Part shown: positions 55,190 to 63,814 of the stretch, in pieces
Numbering within the stretch: the stretch's first letter is position 1
Layout of the letters: each line of letters opens with the position of its first letter
NCBI GenBank assembly: GCA_032027125.1
Contig: JAVSMQ010000001.1
Coordinates: 1,140,679-1,204,678 of the forward strand
Length of the DNA: 64,000 bases
Direction of reading: 5' to 3'
From: JANJTB01 sp032027125
GTDB lineage: Bacteria > Bacteroidota > Ignavibacteria > Kapaibacteriales > UBA2268
Notes under the pieces: model-generated
Database searches by the model: none
What the model saw: the letters and a program-made list of their open reading frames with translations, nothing else
Told to the model about the DNA's origin: nothing
Made by a program: the position numbers and the translations under genes

Positions 55190-56212
55190 CTACCCCCTCT
55201 TCACTTTCTCTTTTAAGGAATTAATATCTTGTACAAGCTCTTTTAAATTATATTCGTTCTCAAGTATTTTTTGAGTTCCCATGTAAATGTCAAATTCGTT
55301 TGATGACTTTGTTAATGCCATTTCGTGACTTATTTTTCCAGCATGATTAAGTAGTTCTCTGCCATTCATTTTTAGAATTACATCTAACTGAGCTATCCAG
55401 TCACTCATATACATAGGTTTTTCCTGCATTGCCATTGTTTCGGCAAAAGCAAGATATTGTTCAACCAATAAACCTAAAAGCTTTAATTCATTTTCATTAA
55501 GATAATTTTTAGCTGTTGAGACCTCGGCTTTTTTTATACCCTTAATATTGGTTTTATCATAAGACTGCATGCCTAAAAGTGGCAATGAGGAGTCAACACG
55601 ACGATAAACCAGCTCTGCTGCTGTTTGACAGCTAATAGCCCATAACAATTTATTTTGAACTGTTTTGAAAAACTCAATGGTTTGCTCATTTTGGGGATTA
55701 TAATCTATACTTGTTTTATAAATATCTTTTATTTTCTGATAAAAAAACTTTTCTGATATTCGTATTTCTCTTATTCGTTCTTGTAATTCGGTAAAATAGT
55801 TCATTGAATTACCGGTTTTGAATCTCTCATCATTTAATGCAAAACCTTTAATTATATATTCCTTTAATCGTTGTGTTGCCCAAATTCTGAATTGAGTACC
55901 CTGCTGCGATTTTACCCTATAACCAACCGAGATAATTACATCAAGATTATAGCTGTTAGTTTCTACCTCTTGTGTTTTACCTGTCATTGCACCATGTTGA
56001 GTGGTTATTCGGAATTTCCGAACAACCACTCTTTCATCCAATTCACCTTCTTCAAAAATGTTTTTAATGTGTTCGCTAATGGTTGATTTTGATTTTTGGA
56101 ATAAACTGCAGAGTTGATTTTGAGTGAGCCAGACGGTTTCATTTTCCAAGTGAACATCAAGTCTGATTGTTTTATCTTGTGTTTCATAAATAAGAATTGC
56201 TCCATTCTCCAT
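55190..56212 (-). CDS. rhuM: RhuM family protein
   Basis: The 340-residue product matches the RhuM family: IYETQDKTIRLDVHLENETV, WLTQNQLCSLFQKSKSTISE-type helix-turn-helix near 28-50, then VVVRKFRITTQHGAM and SYNLDVIISVGYRVKSQQGT near 95-110. The family is named after a Salmonella pathogenicity-island gene; its biochemical role is unknown and members sit in restriction or defence islands. It ends in KEKVKRG, coded by a short version of the island tail repeat. Confidence 0.92.
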   Translation of the reverse strand: MENGAILIYETQDKTIRLDVHLENETVWLTQNQLCSLFQKSKSTISEHIKNIFEEGELDERVVVRKFRITTQHGAMTGKTQEVETNSYNLDVIISVGYRVKSQQGTQFRIWATQRLKEYIIKGFALNDERFKTGNSMNYFTELQERIREIRISEKFFYQKIKDIYKTSIDYNPQNEQTIEFFKTVQNKLLWAISCQTAAELVYRRVDSSLPLLGMQSYDKTNIKGIKKAEVSTAKNYLNENELKLLGLLVEQYLAFAETMAMQEKPMYMSDWIAQLDVILKMNGRELLNHAGKISHEMALTKSSNEFDIYMGTQKILENEYNLKELVQDINSLKEKVKRG

Positions 56213-56289
56213 ATTTAACAGAATCCTCTTAATTTCTATTTTACAAAATTATATAATAATCTCCTTACCACCAAAAAAAAATCTCACTT

Positions 56290-56340
56290 CCTCCCCTTCT
56301 TCACTTTCTCTTTTGTAAATAAATTGGCGGTGTATTTTTC
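56290..56340 (-). repeat. Island border repeat, tail copy 2
   Basis: It matches 54321-54371 base for base at most positions. The flank 56238-56289 (TTTTACAAAATTATATAATA then CTCCTTACCACC) also matches 58302-58352, so the border between units is a longer repeat of about 100 bp. Confidence 0.85.
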
Positions 56341-56348
56341 ATCTGTTT

Positions 56349-57041
56349 TTATTTCAGCTTTTTGATTCCGTTATATTCAAGTAAGGAGTTCATTTGTGTA
56401 ATGGCAACTTTGTTCAGTTGTATAAGCCGTTCATTTTGTGGCAAACCTTGTCGGATAAGTAAGGCGTTGATACTTTCCATATTGCTTAACACGACCAACT
56501 GTTCTAATGTAGCATAATCTCTGATGTTTCCACTTTTGTCGGTATTGCTGTCACGCCATTCTTTTGCTGTCATTCCGAAAAGTGCCGCGTTTAGTAAGTC
56601 GGCTTCATTAGCGTAAACAAAATTGGCTTGCTGACTGGTGATTTCTTTCGGAATTAGACGGTCTTTTATTGCATCAGTGTGTATGTGGTAATTTACTTTT
56701 GCTAATGTCCGCTGAAAATTCCATTCTAATTTCAGACGATTGTTTTCATCGTCTTTCAGCCGTTGGAACTCATTGATAAGGTATATTTGAAATTCAGGAC
56801 TTAACCACATTGCAAAGTGGAATGCAATGTCTTTGTGAGCATAAGTTCCCCCATACCGTCCGGCTTTCACAATCATTCCGACAGCCCTTGTTCTTTCATT
56901 CCATTGTCCTACAGACATGATGAATCTGTTTGTGCCTGCTTCCTGTCCAATTACCCCGAATTCGGGGTAATTGATTATCTCCAAAACATTCAAAAAATCC
57001 AATGTGATTATATTGGTATTCTCCTTCAGCTCCCCATTCAT
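56349..57041 (-). CDS. KilA-N domain protein, N-terminally short
   Basis: The 230-residue product carries most of a KilA-N protein: NRFIMSVGQWNERTRAVGMI, GRYGGTYAHKDIAFHFAMWL-type core near 60-82, SPEFQIYLINEFQRLKDDE and the later ALFGMTAKEWRDSNTDKSGN segment. Typical relatives begin with about 60 more residues (the DNA-binding start of the KilA-N fold), missing here; the copy at 54521 starts at the same place, so the short form predates the duplication. KilA-N proteins occur in phages and islands and bind DNA. A tail-repeat copy begins just after its stop. Confidence 0.88.
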   Translation of the reverse strand: MNGELKENTNIITLDFLNVLEIINYPEFGVIGQEAGTNRFIMSVGQWNERTRAVGMIVKAGRYGGTYAHKDIAFHFAMWLSPEFQIYLINEFQRLKDDENNRLKLEWNFQRTLAKVNYHIHTDAIKDRLIPKEITSQQANFVYANEADLLNAALFGMTAKEWRDSNTDKSGNIRDYATLEQLVVLSNMESINALLIRQGLPQNERLIQLNKVAITQMNSLLEYNGIKKLK

Positions 57042-57105
57042 TTCCTTTCTTGCCGACCTACTATGTCCGCCAACTCTTTTTTCTACATCATCTCAATAAA
57101 CATTT
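56933..57105. repeat. Island head repeat, copy 2, with 24-bp perfect palindrome
   Basis: It holds the same perfect palindrome at 56949-56972 and an upstream block related to 54522-54575, and includes the KilA-N start. The part CTACATCATCTCAATAAACA (57089-57108) recurs near 58281-58300. Confidence 0.8.
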
Positions 57106-57194
57106 TACAAATTTATAAAAAGAAAAATAATTGATTAGAAGTTCTTATAACCATTTATACACCAATGTTTTGTGTGCTATAATGAGCATCTACT

Positions 57195-58208
57195 TTATTC
57201 TCTCATCACATTTTCAAGTTCTCTAATTAATTCATCCTTATCCGGTAAAATATAAATGAATTTCGAAGCGAAAATATTATTATCCAATCCACCTAAAATG
57301 TACTCTGCTGCAATTTCGTCCTTTTCTGCACAAAGTATTATCCCAATCGGAGGATTGTCTGTTTTTTCATTAATTTCAGTTTTATAAAAATTCAAATAAG
57401 TATTAAGCTGTCCTGCATCATTGATTTTTAATTTTGTCGTTTTTAATTCAATCAGAATATAACACTGAAGAATTTTGTTATAAAATACCATATCTACGTA
57501 ATAGTGTGTATTATTGATAGTGATTCTTTGTTGTGAACCGACAAACATAAATCCTCTGCCTAATTCCAGCAAAAAGTCTTCAATATGCCTGATTAGCTTT
57601 TGTTCTAACTCCTTTTCAAAAATTGGTTTATGTTCCGGAATACCAAGGAATTCAAACACGTATGGGTTTTTTACAATATCCTCGGGATTTATTATTTGCT
57701 GACCTTTTTGGGAGAGTTTCATCAATTTTTCTTTATTAGCTTTCCCCTTTGACAGTAAAAGTCTTTCATATAACGAACTATCAATTTGTCTTTTTAATTC
57801 ACGGACTGACCACAATGAATTAATAGTTTCTTTTTCATAAAATCCTCTTTTCTGAATATCATCAACAATCAGAAGTTCACATATATGAGACCAAGTCAAC
57901 TGTCCAGACACTGTCTGGACATCTTGATATTCCAAATAAAACTTTCTCATATTGAACAGGTTCGACCTTGAAAATCCACGTCCAATCTCGGATGTGAGTT
58001 GTTTTGATAATTCAATAATTATTTGTCTTGATGAAATTGTATCAACATTATTAGCCTTTTCATTATTAACAATCAATTTGCCAATATGCCAATATGCAGC
58101 AATTAATTCTCGGTTAATATTTATTGCAACGGATTTTCTCGCATCATGAATGATTTCTTTGATGCTATTAATCAGCACATTTTTATTCAATTCAATATTC
58201 TTTTTCAT
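57195..58208 (-). CDS. PDDEXK nuclease domain protein (YhcG/DUF1016)
   Basis: The 337-residue product has the DUF1016 N-terminal domain (about 10-165: ELIAAYWHIGKLI, GRGFSRSNLFNMRKFYLEY, LTWSHICELL and FYEKETINSLWSVRELKRQI). The C-terminal nuclease domain has VDMVFYN near 249 and ELKTTK near 264, the D and ExK residues of the PDDEXK fold. It is a predicted DNA-cutting or structure-specific enzyme; family members are found next to type I restriction genes. No hsdR/M/S gene is in this window. It lies upstream of the KilA-N gene with 153 bases between. Confidence 0.92.
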   Translation of the reverse strand: MKKNIELNKNVLINSIKEIIHDARKSVAININRELIAAYWHIGKLIVNNEKANNVDTISSRQIIIELSKQLTSEIGRGFSRSNLFNMRKFYLEYQDVQTVSGQLTWSHICELLIVDDIQKRGFYEKETINSLWSVRELKRQIDSSLYERLLLSKGKANKEKLMKLSQKGQQIINPEDIVKNPYVFEFLGIPEHKPIFEKELEQKLIRHIEDFLLELGRGFMFVGSQQRITINNTHYYVDMVFYNKILQCYILIELKTTKLKINDAGQLNTYLNFYKTEINEKTDNPPIGIILCAEKDEIAAEYILGGLDNNIFASKFIYILPDKDELIRELENVMRE

Positions 58209-58301
58209 AGTAGTAAGGACTTAATTTTTGAAATGTAGTTGATTTGTAGGTTTTTATTATTATAAGGCTATAAATCACTTATCTACATCATATCAATAAA
58301 C

Positions 58302-58386
58302 ATTATACAAACTTATAAAATAATCCCCTCACCAACAAAAAATATCTCACTTCTTCCCCTTCTTCACTTTCTCTTTTGTAAATAAA
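58302..58386 (-). repeat. Island border repeat, tail copy 3
   Basis: It is related to 56238-56325 along its length, ends TTTTGTAAATAAA, and loses the match after that point. It marks the right border of the RhuM/KilA-N/nuclease island. The whole gap 58209-58439 has no gene. Confidence 0.8.
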
Positions 58387-58439
58387 CCCGCAGTTAAATA
58401 ATCCTATAAAAATCTTTGACATAAATGGAACATTTTTAC

Positions 58440-58856
58440 TCAATCCTCGATTGCTTCAATACCTTGTTCCTTAAGGCGTGCAATATGCTCTTTCATGTGA
58501 TTGAGCTGTTCCTCAGGGTGCCCCTGCCAATCAGTAACCTCTCCAACTACCCTCAGCGGAAATTTGGAACGATATGACTTGGTAGGATTTCCGGGAAACT
58601 TTTTGTCTGTCAAATTGGGGTCATCTTGAATTGGTCCTGTCGGCTCTACAATATAAATTCTGCCGGTTCCTTCGCCCAAAGCAAGTTCAGCACCCCAAAC
58701 GGCAGCATCCATAGTGGCTGTCAGATAAATATATGACGCTTTCTTTCTTTGTCCGTAGTTTGAATTAAATCCGGGTTCAATCAGGTCTCCCCGCTTTAGA
58801 TTTGCTTTAGTGCCATGATAGAACTGTTGTGAACTTGTGTCGTTTATAAAAGCCAT
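58440..58856 (-). CDS. arr: NAD(+)-rifampin ADP-ribosyltransferase
   Basis: The 138-residue product has the full Arr pattern: FYHGTKANLKRGDLIEPGFN, SYIYLTATMDAAVWGAELAL and GRIYIVEPTGPIQDDPNLTD, then KFPGNPTKSYRS and LRVVGEVTDWQGH. By family, Arr moves ADP-ribose from NAD onto a hydroxyl of rifamycin antibiotics and thereby inactivates them. Arr homologues are common in environmental bacteria. It is the only recognisable resistance gene here, next to the island's right border, which fits recent acquisition but does not prove it. Confidence 0.93.
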   Translation of the reverse strand: MAFINDTSSQQFYHGTKANLKRGDLIEPGFNSNYGQRKKASYIYLTATMDAAVWGAELALGEGTGRIYIVEPTGPIQDDPNLTDKKFPGNPTKSYRSKFPLRVVGEVTDWQGHPEEQLNHMKEHIARLKEQGIEAIED

Positions 58857-58907
58857 AGTAATATCCTAATTTATGATTTTTTTATTATATTAGCAATAAT
58901 ATTATTT

Positions 58908-60053
58908 TCACTCAATTGAAAGCGCAAAATCAATTGTAATTGTATCTCCCATAAAATAGCCTTTGTTGGTAAGCCTGATTATACCTTGAGCAAAAGTCAG
59001 ACAGCCCGATGATTCTAACCGCTTAATCAAATCAATATTCTTTGCAGCCAAATCAATATTATAAGTATCTTTAAACAACCTTATATCCAAACCTTCGGCT
59101 CGCAGACCGAGATATATTTTTTCAAAAATAATTTGATTACGGGTAAGTAATTCACTTCCCTCCTCAGGTAATTCATCGCGGGAAAGCATTTTGAAATATA
59201 TGTCATTATTTCTGTGATTCCAGTATCTTTTACCATTGATATATCCGTGTGCCGAAGGACCCAATCCCAAATATTCATCTCCCGACCAGTATTTGAGATT
59301 ATGGCGGCATTTATATCCGGGTTTGGCATAATTTGAGACTTCATACTGCCCGAATCCTGCTGCCGATAATATTTCATCTGTAATTTCATAAAGTTCGGTA
59401 TCGCTGTCCTCATCCTGAGGTTTGATTTTACCGGATATGTATTCTTCAAAAAGCGGTGTACCGGGTTCGTAAATCAGGCTGTAAGCTGATATATGATTTG
59501 TATTAAGTTCCACTGCCCTGTTAAGATTGTATCTCCAATCTTCCGGTGATTGGTCGGGAAGAGCAAATATCAAGTCAATGCTGATATTGTCAAATCCCGC
59601 ATCCCTTGCTGTTTGAACAGCTTTGCCGACATCATCTGACGAGTGAATCCTTTCCAAAAATATCAGGTCTCTTTCAATAAATGACTGTACTCCGAAACTG
59701 ATGCGGTTGATGCCCAGACTTTTATAAACAGACATATATTTTGTATCAATAGTTCCCGGATTGCACTCCATAGTCATTTCAGCATCGGGAGTAAATTCTA
59801 CAAATTTATGAAGTGTATCGAAAATTTTCTCAATGTGATGCGGCTTCATAAGCGAAGGTGTTCCGCCACCAAAGAATAATGTATCAGCTTTAATTTTACC
59901 TGAAATCATTTTACTGCGCAGTTCAATTTCGCGGCAGAGCATTTCAGTAAATTTATTACGTGAATTAAGATTTTCGATGGAATAAAAATCACAATATGAG
60001 CATTTGTGAACGCAATAAGGGAAATGTATATAGATACCGTACATATTTGCCAA
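58908..60053 (-). CDS. hemW: Radical SAM family heme chaperone HemW
   Basis: The 381-residue product starts with YIHFPYCVHKCSYCDFYS (the CxxxCxxC iron-sulfur motif with the extra Cys of HemW), then FFGGGTPSLM near 62, MECNPGTID near 95 and ISFGVQSF near 117. The C-terminal half has YEVSNYAKPGYKCRHNLKYW near 242-261. HemW was once annotated as an oxygen-independent coproporphyrinogen oxidase but lacks that activity and instead handles heme insertion into respiratory enzymes, which fits the many cytochromes here. It is intact and single. Confidence 0.93.
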   Translation of the reverse strand: MANMYGIYIHFPYCVHKCSYCDFYSIENLNSRNKFTEMLCREIELRSKMISGKIKADTLFFGGGTPSLMKPHHIEKIFDTLHKFVEFTPDAEMTMECNPGTIDTKYMSVYKSLGINRISFGVQSFIERDLIFLERIHSSDDVGKAVQTARDAGFDNISIDLIFALPDQSPEDWRYNLNRAVELNTNHISAYSLIYEPGTPLFEEYISGKIKPQDEDSDTELYEITDEILSAAGFGQYEVSNYAKPGYKCRHNLKYWSGDEYLGLGPSAHGYINGKRYWNHRNNDIYFKMLSRDELPEEGSELLTRNQIIFEKIYLGLRAEGLDIRLFKDTYNIDLAAKNIDLIKRLESSGCLTFAQGIIRLTNKGYFMGDTITIDFALSIE

Positions 60054-60170
60054 TTAATTAATGATTCAAGTCTTACAAAAATAAAATAATTTTTCATTTA
60101 AAAAATTTTATTTATTTTTGGATAGTATTAAATTCTTATTTATTTAAATAATAAAGCAGGGACTTTATCA

Positions 60171-60830
60171 ATGGAATTGATTTATAAAATTAGTGCTAAT
60201 GTATTATTGTGTTTAATAATTATTTCCTGCGGGTCAGGCAGGATAAGTAATCTTGAGAGAAAGCCTGATGAAGCGATAATGATTGCAAAATTAAACTTCA
60301 AAGACGATAGAAAAACCTTTACTAAATCATCAATTATATGCTTTGATGATGATGTTTTAGCAGTCAAACCTGATGATTCTTGTTATATTTATTTTAAATT
60401 ACCACTTGGGAGGCATTATATTTCAAGGGTTTTTAACAGAAATACAAATTCAAATCAAAAATTGCCGGACAGTTTAATCTGGTTTGTAACAAATGAGAGT
60501 AAAATATATTATATTGGTGATATCTATCTGAATATGGATATTGATTATAATGGCAGCGTCTTGATTGGTGGATTATTAGGAGCTGTCGCCAGTGTTGCCT
60601 ACGAGCATAGAAATGTTTATAACCCTGATGTTTATGTTGAAGATAATTTTGAATCAGCAAAATCGCATTTAACAAAACTTTTTCCTACAAATGAAACGAT
60701 TTATAGATCTCTGGTTGAATTTGATTCATTATATATAATCAAAAATTTTGATTCTCTAAAGAGAGATGAAGAATATCTGAAACTTGACCCTAACAGGAAA
60801 AGTAATAAGCGAAGAAAAATGATAAAATAG
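60171..60830 (+). CDS. Lipoprotein, DUF2846-like, copy 1
   Basis: The 219-residue product has a lipobox (IISC, Cys20) followed by GSGRISNLERKPDEAIMIAK. A beta-rich domain follows with YIYFKLPLGRHYIS near 80-95 and SKIYYIGDIYLNMD near 118-131, then a helical tail (LTKLFPTNETIY). The pattern of a P-G-H strand and a YYIGD strand is like DUF2846 lipoproteins of unknown function. It is the first of three related copies in a row. Confidence 0.7.
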   Translation: MELIYKISANVLLCLIIISCGSGRISNLERKPDEAIMIAKLNFKDDRKTFTKSSIICFDDDVLAVKPDDSCYIYFKLPLGRHYISRVFNRNTNSNQKLPDSLIWFVTNESKIYYIGDIYLNMDIDYNGSVLIGGLLGAVASVAYEHRNVYNPDVYVEDNFESAKSHLTKLFPTNETIYRSLVEFDSLYIIKNFDSLKRDEEYLKLDPNRKSNKRRKMIK

Positions 60831-60915
60831 ATTTTTTTTTTGATAGAATCAATTTAACTTTTGATTCAAGATAGGAATTAACTGTATAAATAATTTATGC
60901 AATTAGAGTGATAAC

Positions 60916-61563
60916 ATGAAAAAAGTATTTAATAATATTACGTTTCTAATAATCGGATTTATTATTATTTCCTGCGGTACAGGCAGGATTGACAATCTTG
61001 AAAGAAAGCCTGATGAAGCTATTGTTATCGCAAAAATGAGAATTCGGAATTTACACGAAAATATTACAAATTCTGCTACTATCTTTTTCGATAAGAGTTT
61101 TTGGGGTACTCTTTATGTCAAAGCGGATGATTCCTCCTATATTTATCTTACATTGCCCATAGGCAGACATTACCTTTCAAGTATTGCCGAAAATATTGAA
61201 AGTCAGGGATTACCTTCAGATTTAATTACATTTGAATTACCCGAGAGTAAAATTTACTACATAGGAGAAATTAATATGCGGTTTAATCTTGATAAAAACT
61301 GGGGAATATATTTTGGTTTACTTGGCCAATTACTTTATGATAGCCGACCAGTCATACCGCCATTTATATTTGTCGAAGATAATTATGAAGATGCTAAAGG
61401 ATATTTCACAAAACTTTTTCCAACTGATGAGATAATTTACAAATCAATTGCAGCTTTTGACAGTACATACAAGATTGAATATCTGAATACTTTTAAAACC
61501 TATGTATTTGAACAAAAACCTGATACTTTAACCAAGAGTTATCTGAGAAGGAAAATGAAGTAA
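60916..61563 (+). CDS. Lipoprotein, DUF2846-like, copy 2
   Basis: The 215-residue product is a paralogue of the preceding gene: same lipobox (IISC, Cys20), GTGRIDNLERKPDEAIVIAK, the TLPIGRHYLSS and SKIYYIGEINMRF strands and the FTKLFPTDEIIYKSI tail. The middle third differs. It lies 85 bases after copy 1. The pair suggests gene amplification for an envelope function. Confidence 0.7.
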   Translation: MKKVFNNITFLIIGFIIISCGTGRIDNLERKPDEAIVIAKMRIRNLHENITNSATIFFDKSFWGTLYVKADDSSYIYLTLPIGRHYLSSIAENIESQGLPSDLITFELPESKIYYIGEINMRFNLDKNWGIYFGLLGQLLYDSRPVIPPFIFVEDNYEDAKGYFTKLFPTDEIIYKSIAAFDSTYKIEYLNTFKTYVFEQKPDTLTKSYLRRKMK

Positions 61564-61577
61564 AATAAATACCTAAA

Positions 61578-61675
61578 AATGCTATTTTTGTATTTATAGT
61601 TTTATAATTATTTCCTGCGGTACAGGCAGGATAGACAATCTTGAAAGAAATCCGGATGAAGTAATAATTTTGTGA
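61578..61675 (+). pseudogene. Decayed third copy of the lipoprotein
   Basis: The frame reads FIIISCGTGRIDNLERNPDE and then VIIL before a stop. This matches the lipobox and first residues of the mature protein of copies 1 and 2, but there is no in-frame start and no further coding sequence. Confidence 0.8.
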
Positions 61676-61786
61676 ACCCTGTATAATGTAAAGATAATAC
61701 TAATCGAAAACAGAATTTTCACAGAATTTTCTTTATAAAAACTAACAATCTAATAAAATATAGTATTTGCGGTGGTAAACTAAAAT

Positions 61787-63289
61787 CTAAATTTTACTTT
61801 TAATTATTGTTTTCAACCTTCTTATGACTGAAGAAGGGCTTAACGCAGCTTTAATTATCAACGGATTTATCAATTGGGGGTATTTTTTGAAAATGTGAAA
61901 TTTCTGAATTCCTCTAACAATTGGTCTTGACAAATTTGGAATTGTTGTTATCCAGTAAAGCCGGCAGTAATAATTGAATAATTTATCTCTGCTCGTATCA
62001 GTTAAATCAATTCCGTCATCCTGAACTTGTTGGGCAAGTTTTGTTCCCGGCAAAATAAAAAGTTTGTTGACACACATTCTGAAATTCCCGCCCATTTCCA
62101 AAAGCACATCAAGTGTTTTTTTAAGGTCGTCTTCATTTTCGTATGGATTATAAGTTATAACATCGGTGTAAAATAAGATTTTTAAATCTTTACATGCTTT
62201 AACAGCTCTAAGATAAAGTTCTTTATTAAATACTCTTTTAAAAATATCTTTATTTATTCTTTCACTACCCGATTCCAAAGCAAGACAACATAAATTCAAT
62301 CCAGCATCTTTAAGTGTAAATAATATTTCTTCAATATTATTACTTGGATAAATATATGCATGAAAAGGCAGATTTATATACTTTTTATAAAGTGGATTAA
62401 ATTCTTTCAGCCAGTTCAGATCCATCCCAAAGATTTCATCTTCAAAATGAATTTCCTTCAAATCAAATTGCTTTTTTGCTTCAATAAGCTCTGCTATCAG
62501 GTCTTCGGGAGTTCTGCGTCTAAGAAACTTTTCACCGGAATATAGATTTTTGAACGATGCTTCGCAGCAGTATGAACATTTAAATGGACAACCCCTTGCA
62601 CTCATTGTTTGATAGAAACCAACATTACCATCGTTAACAACAGGATAATTTTCGATGATTTTGTCATCTTCGATAAAATACTTATTATCAGATGTATTAT
62701 CTCGCCAGGGATAATTATCAATTTTCTGTTCTAAAGGTGATTTGGGATTGTAAACAATTGTGTTGTTTTGAAAAAATGCGAGATTACAAGCATTATTTAT
62801 GTTTCGGTTATTATCTATATTATCTGCTATATCAAGTATAGTCCGGTCTCCTTCTCCCAAACATACAAAGTCGGCATATTCGAGACATTTTTCCGGATTT
62901 ACGGTCGGATCGAACCCTCCCCATATCACAGGTTCAGGAAAATTCTGTTTGATGAATTTTGTTACTCTTATACAATGTTTTCGCAAAGGAGTGTTTACCG
63001 TCATCCCGATTATATCAGGTTTTAATTTTGTTAATAATTCTTTTAAAAGGTTTAATTCTATATCACTGATTTTTGAATTCGTTGCATGCTTAAAGACTCT
63101 ACCGTTCATATAAATTCCCATCCACGGGAACTCTCCTTCTTCATATTCCAAATTATATGAGCTTTTTGTATCAAACCTTTTTAAAAAAATAATATGGCAC
63201 TTATGACCGTTTCTTTTCAAATTTGCCGACATAAGACGCTGACCATAAGCGTTTCTATCATATAAGGAAATTAATATTATGTTTGCCAT
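61787..63289 (-). CDS. B12-binding domain radical SAM protein
   Basis: The 500-residue product has an N-terminal cobalamin-binding-like domain (about 1-165, with DIIGMTVNTPLRKHCIRVTK, VIWGGFDPTVNPEKCLEYAD and FVCLGEGD). A radical SAM core follows with RGCPFKCSYCC near 230, FEDEIFGMD near 280 and LESGSERIN near 345. Enzymes of this type use B12 and SAM for methyl transfer or C-C bond changes in lipids, cofactors or natural products; the substrate is not evident. Neighbours give no pathway clue. Confidence 0.88.
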   Translation of the reverse strand: MANIILISLYDRNAYGQRLMSANLKRNGHKCHIIFLKRFDTKSSYNLEYEEGEFPWMGIYMNGRVFKHATNSKISDIELNLLKELLTKLKPDIIGMTVNTPLRKHCIRVTKFIKQNFPEPVIWGGFDPTVNPEKCLEYADFVCLGEGDRTILDIADNIDNNRNINNACNLAFFQNNTIVYNPKSPLEQKIDNYPWRDNTSDNKYFIEDDKIIENYPVVNDGNVGFYQTMSARGCPFKCSYCCEASFKNLYSGEKFLRRRTPEDLIAELIEAKKQFDLKEIHFEDEIFGMDLNWLKEFNPLYKKYINLPFHAYIYPSNNIEEILFTLKDAGLNLCCLALESGSERINKDIFKRVFNKELYLRAVKACKDLKILFYTDVITYNPYENEDDLKKTLDVLLEMGGNFRMCVNKLFILPGTKLAQQVQDDGIDLTDTSRDKLFNYYCRLYWITTIPNLSRPIVRGIQKFHIFKKYPQLINPLIIKAALSPSSVIRRLKTIIKSKI

Positions 63290-63814
63290 CTTTTAACCTT
63301 TTAGGTTTATACAAAAACAATTTATTCATAGCACATATCCGAAAAAATATTATTCCCATAATAAATTTTCATTTAACAAAATTTCTTCTCAGATTTTTTC
63401 ACTATAAATGCAACGTAAAAGTACTTAATATAATCAACAAATCAAAATAAAATAATTTTTCATTTAAAAATTCATCTCTAAGGATGATATACTTATTTAA
63501 TATCCAACATTAGAGCCTAAAGATATTGATGCATGTCTGAGATTTGCGGCTGATTTAATGGGTCATCAGTATTCGATAAAAGCAATTGCATGAAGGCTAA
63601 GTACCTTGATTTGGAATATTATAGAAAATGAAATTTTAGAATACAATTTAATCAATATTTACTTGGATAAAATTGAATCAACAAAGTAATATTGTATTCC
63701 GGAACATTTAGAATTATCTCCCAAAAATTATAACTATATTCCTGATTTCATTAAAATAAGTTACGTACTATTTATGAAATAGAGCCCAAAATAATTGTTA
63801 AATGCAATTAATTT
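63290..63814. other. Gap with gene remnants
   Basis: The segment TCAAAATAAAATAATTTTTC to ATTTAAAAA near 63441-63468 recurs near 60076-60102. A DUF433-like fragment is at 63501-63593 (listed). Between 63594 and 63814 I see only short broken frames. Confidence 0.5.
63501..63593 (+). pseudogene. DUF433-like antitoxin remnant
   Basis: The 30 codons read YPTLEPKDIDACLRFAADLM and then GHQYSIKAIA before TGA. The YPxLxxxDIxACLxxAAD pattern is the C-terminal part of DUF433 antitoxins, normally followed by a PIN-like toxin. The N-terminal part is missing, so this is a remnant. Confidence 0.6.
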
